A model generated the notes under the pieces. It ran no database searches. It worked only from the letters and a program-made list of their open reading frames with translations, and was not told the origin of the DNA. Positions 61,925 through 64,000 of a stretch of DNA of 64,000 nt are shown here, one piece after another. The stretch lies in the NCBI RefSeq assembly GCF_900112815.1, contig NZ_FOND01000005.1:124001-188000 (forward strand), written 5' to 3'. The stretch comes from Blastococcus tunisiensis. GTDB lineage: Bacteria; Actinomycetota; Actinomycetes; Mycobacteriales; Geodermatophilaceae. Numbering within the stretch: the stretch's first letter is position 1; every line of letters starts with the position of its first letter. Both the position numbers and the translations under genes were made by a program.

Positions 61925-64000
61925 CCGGTGCCGCCCGCAGGGAGTCCCAGGCCACGTTCCTGCTGCTCGCCGTGATCGCCGTGGCCATGGCGGTCCTCCG
62001 CCTGGGGATGCCCGCGGTCGCGGCGACGGCGACGCCGGCCCTCCTCGCCGTGGCCTCCGGGGTGACCGCGACGATCGTGTTCCGGCACGCCGCCCGGCTC
62101 CCCTGCCGTTCGGCCCGGCCCTGGCGGGCGCTCGGCGTCGCCGGAGCCCTGCTGGCCGTCGGCCAGACGGTCGCGACGTTCACCTGGGGCGGCCCCGAAC
62201 GCGCGAACTGGGGCGACGTCCCGACGGTGCTCGCGGTCCCCGCGGTCGTGGCGGCCTGCCTCCTGCTCCTGCCACCGCGCACCGGCAGGCGCATCGGCTC
62301 CCGGGTCGTGCTCGACGGGGCGGTCGTGCTGGTGGCCGTGGCGCTCGTGGGCGCGGTGCTGCTCCGCGACGTGATGGCCCGGACCGACGGCCCCGCCTCG
62401 GCGCTCATCACCATCGGCTACCCGGCGGTGGGGGCGCTGCTGTGCGGGGTCGGGCTCGTCGCACTCGCCCGCGTCCACGACGGGCGGCGGCCGGCGGCCG
62501 CCTGGCTGCTGCTCGCCGTCGTGGCGATGACCGTCGTGGCCGTCTCCGGCGCACTCGGCCGGTACCTGGGCAGCGACGCCACCGCCGTGCTCACGCAGAC
62601 CGCCTGGACCGCGATGCTCGCGGCCGGGATCCGTGCCGTCGACCGCGACCCGGGGGAGCCGGCGGACGTGCTGGAGCCGGCCGCGGGCCTGCCGCTGCTG
62701 GGGTTCTTCCTGAGCACGGTGTCGGCATACGCCGCCGGGGGCCTCGTGCTCCTGCAGGTGTGGTCCGGGCCGTCGGCGTCCCTGGTCGAGGTGGTCGGCC
62801 TCGGCGCGCTCTTGGGGCTGACCTTCGTCCGGCAGCTGCTCTGGGCCCGGGACGGGGCCCGCCTCACCGGCCGGCTGCAGCGGACCGAGGCCTACTTCCG
62901 GGCGCTGGTCAGCAGCGCCGAGGACGTGACCGCCGTCGTCGACGCACGGGGGACGGTCACCTGGTTGTCCGGGGCCGTCCGCACCCAGCTGGGGTGGACC
63001 GCCCAGGACCTGACGGGGCGCAGCCTGACCGAACTGCTCCACCCCGACGACCGCGACATGGTGGAACGGGCCGCGGCGGTGCTCTCCGGCGGACGGGCCG
63101 CCGGTCTGCCGGCCACCGTCCGGCTGCGCACCCAGGACGGCGGCTGGCGGGACGTCGAGATCACCGGAGCCGCGCGCGCCGGGGTGCCCGGCACCGCCCT
63201 GCGCGACGGCCTCGTGCTGCACCTGCGCGACGTCACCGAGCGACGCTCCTCCCAACGCGAGCTCGAGCGGCTGGCCTACACCGACTTCCTGACCGGTCTG
63301 CCCAACCGCGCCCAGCTGATGGCCGCGCTGACCCGGGCCCGTTCGCGGGCCGCGAACGGGGAGGCCGCCACCCTCCTGCTGCTGGACCTGGACGGGTTCA
63401 AGCCCGTGAACGACATCGCTGGGCACGAGGCGGGCGACCACCTGCTGGTGCAGGTGGCCGACCGGCTCCGGGCCAACGTCCGCGACGGCGACCTCGTCGG
63501 CCGACTGGGGGGCGACGAGTTCGCCGTCCTCGTGGCCGACGGGATCGAGGAGGCGACCGCCCTCGCCGAGCGGATCATCGCCGACCTGCAGACGGTCCGG
63601 CCCGCCGCGGGCGTCGGCGGCTACACCGACGGCCTCGTCCTCGACATCTCCGGCAGCATCGGCGTCACCGAGCTGCACCCCACCGACGAGGTGTCCGCGA
63701 CCATCCGGCGCGCCGACCTCGCCCTGCGCGCGGCCAAGGCCGCCGGCAAGAGCTGCGTCCGCACGGCCGGCCACGCCATCGACAGCGCCATGGGCCGCCG
63801 GGCCCAGCTGGCCGCCGACCTGCCCGCCGCGATCGAGCAGGAGCAGTTCCGGGTGGTCTACCAGCCGGTGGCCGGCGTCGAGGAACGCCGGATCCTGGGT
63901 CTGGAGGCCCTGGTCCGCTGGGACCACCCCGTCCTCGGCACCGTGCCCCCCGACGAGTTCATCGAGCTGGCCGAGGCAGACGGCCTGATCGTCCCGCTCC
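61921..64000 (+). CDS. PAS-GGDEF-EAL protein, intact motifs (partial, runs off window)
   Basis: 693 codons are visible; the gene continues past the edge. GTG overlaps the stop of the preceding homologue by four bases. N-terminal membrane helices (residues about 10-320), PAS (about 323-445: EAYFRALVSSAEDVTAVVD), GGDEF with the full motif GGDEF (530-534) and inhibitory site RDGD (521-524), then EAL starting AIEQEQFRVVYQPV with EALVRW (from 662). Unlike its neighbour it should be able to make c-di-GMP and, if the rest of the EAL is normal, break it down. The two genes are clearly paralogous and cotranscribed. Confidence 0.9.
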   Translation, partial: MTGAARRESQATFLLLAVIAVAMAVLRLGMPAVAATATPALLAVASGVTATIVFRHAARLPCRSARPWRALGVAGALLAVGQTVATFTWGGPERANWGDVPTVLAVPAVVAACLLLLPPRTGRRIGSRVVLDGAVVLVAVALVGAVLLRDVMARTDGPASALITIGYPAVGALLCGVGLVALARVHDGRRPAAAWLLLAVVAMTVVAVSGALGRYLGSDATAVLTQTAWTAMLAAGIRAVDRDPGEPADVLEPAAGLPLLGFFLSTVSAYAAGGLVLLQVWSGPSASLVEVVGLGALLGLTFVRQLLWARDGARLTGRLQRTEAYFRALVSSAEDVTAVVDARGTVTWLSGAVRTQLGWTAQDLTGRSLTELLHPDDRDMVERAAAVLSGGRAAGLPATVRLRTQDGGWRDVEITGAARAGVPGTALRDGLVLHLRDVTERRSSQRELERLAYTDFLTGLPNRAQLMAALTRARSRAANGEAATLLLLDLDGFKPVNDIAGHEAGDHLLVQVADRLRANVRDGDLVGRLGGDEFAVLVADGIEEATALAERIIADLQTVRPAAGVGGYTDGLVLDISGSIGVTELHPTDEVSATIRRADLALRAAKAAGKSCVRTAGHAIDSAMGRRAQLAADLPAAIEQEQFRVVYQPVAGVEERRILGLEALVRWDHPVLGTVPPDEFIELAEADGLIVPL

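Overview
The window is a very GC-rich, densely packed chromosomal segment of an actinobacterium. Codon use, frequent GTG starts, leaderless promoters and the gene repertoire suggest Geodermatophilaceae (Blastococcus/Geodermatophilus/Modestobacter type); this is inference, since no rRNA marker is present. No tRNA, rRNA, CRISPR array, prophage or IS transposase was recognised, and no gap between genes exceeds about 230 bases.

Layout. (1) 90-8,347, acyl-CoA metabolism: methylmalonyl-CoA epimerase and a divergent acetyl-CoA acetyltransferase, the G-protein chaperone MeaB, an FAD oxidoreductase, a PD-(D/E)XK-type (DUF559-like) protein beside a long inverted repeat, a MarR regulator, and a B12-dependent acyl-CoA mutase large subunit whose active-site residues (Phe80, Gln198) indicate isobutyryl-CoA mutase rather than methylmalonyl-CoA mutase, then a small VOC protein. 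(2) 8,450-13,680: secreted penicillin-acylase-family Ntn hydrolase, thioredoxin-TPR protein, zinc metallopeptidase lipoprotein. (3) 13,808-27,941, alpha-glucan and trehalose metabolism: glgE-treS-mak-glgB on the minus strand (the complete GlgE route), divergent glgP, an FHA-domain protein, and glgX. (4) 28,004-34,950: a lone ABC ATPase, an enoyl-CoA hydratase, and a five-gene translationally coupled operon of a PotD/AfuA-like ABC importer ending in a cysteine desulfhydrase-like PLP enzyme. (5) 35,080-44,115: etfBA, MFS transporter, cysteine desulfurase, mnmA, MetE-like protein, ligA. (6) 44,120-47,685: an FAD monooxygenase-like gene with a STAND-type ATPase/HTH regulator. (7) 47,760-52,188: ACT-domain protein and gatC-gatA-(64-aa membrane protein)-gatB. 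(8) 52,223-64,000: DUF222/HNH protein, PQQ-type glucose/sorbosone dehydrogenase-like lipoprotein, D-2-hydroxyacid dehydrogenase, PH-domain protein, XRE/MmyB-like regulator, ilvD, and two overlapping GGDEF-EAL genes, the second cut by the window edge.

Two blocks match neighbourhoods I know from Mycobacterium tuberculosis: epimerase-fadA4-thioredoxin-glgB-glgE-glgP (Rv1322A-Rv1328) and etfBA-iscS-mnmA-Rv3015c-ligA-ACT-gatCAB (Rv3029c-Rv3009c). Against that backdrop, the FAD monooxygenase/STAND ATPase pair between ligA and the ACT gene, the ABC-desulfhydrase operon, the 64-aa gene between gatA and gatB and the DUF559-like module stand out as accessory.

Regulatory architecture is unusually readable. 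At least twelve genes carry a TAnnnT -10 box 6-8 bases before their ATG/GTG, so they are probably leaderless. Several palindromes overlap such boxes. A ~60-bp palindromic repeat family (four copies) and a ~80-bp leader repeat (two copies) recur between genes.
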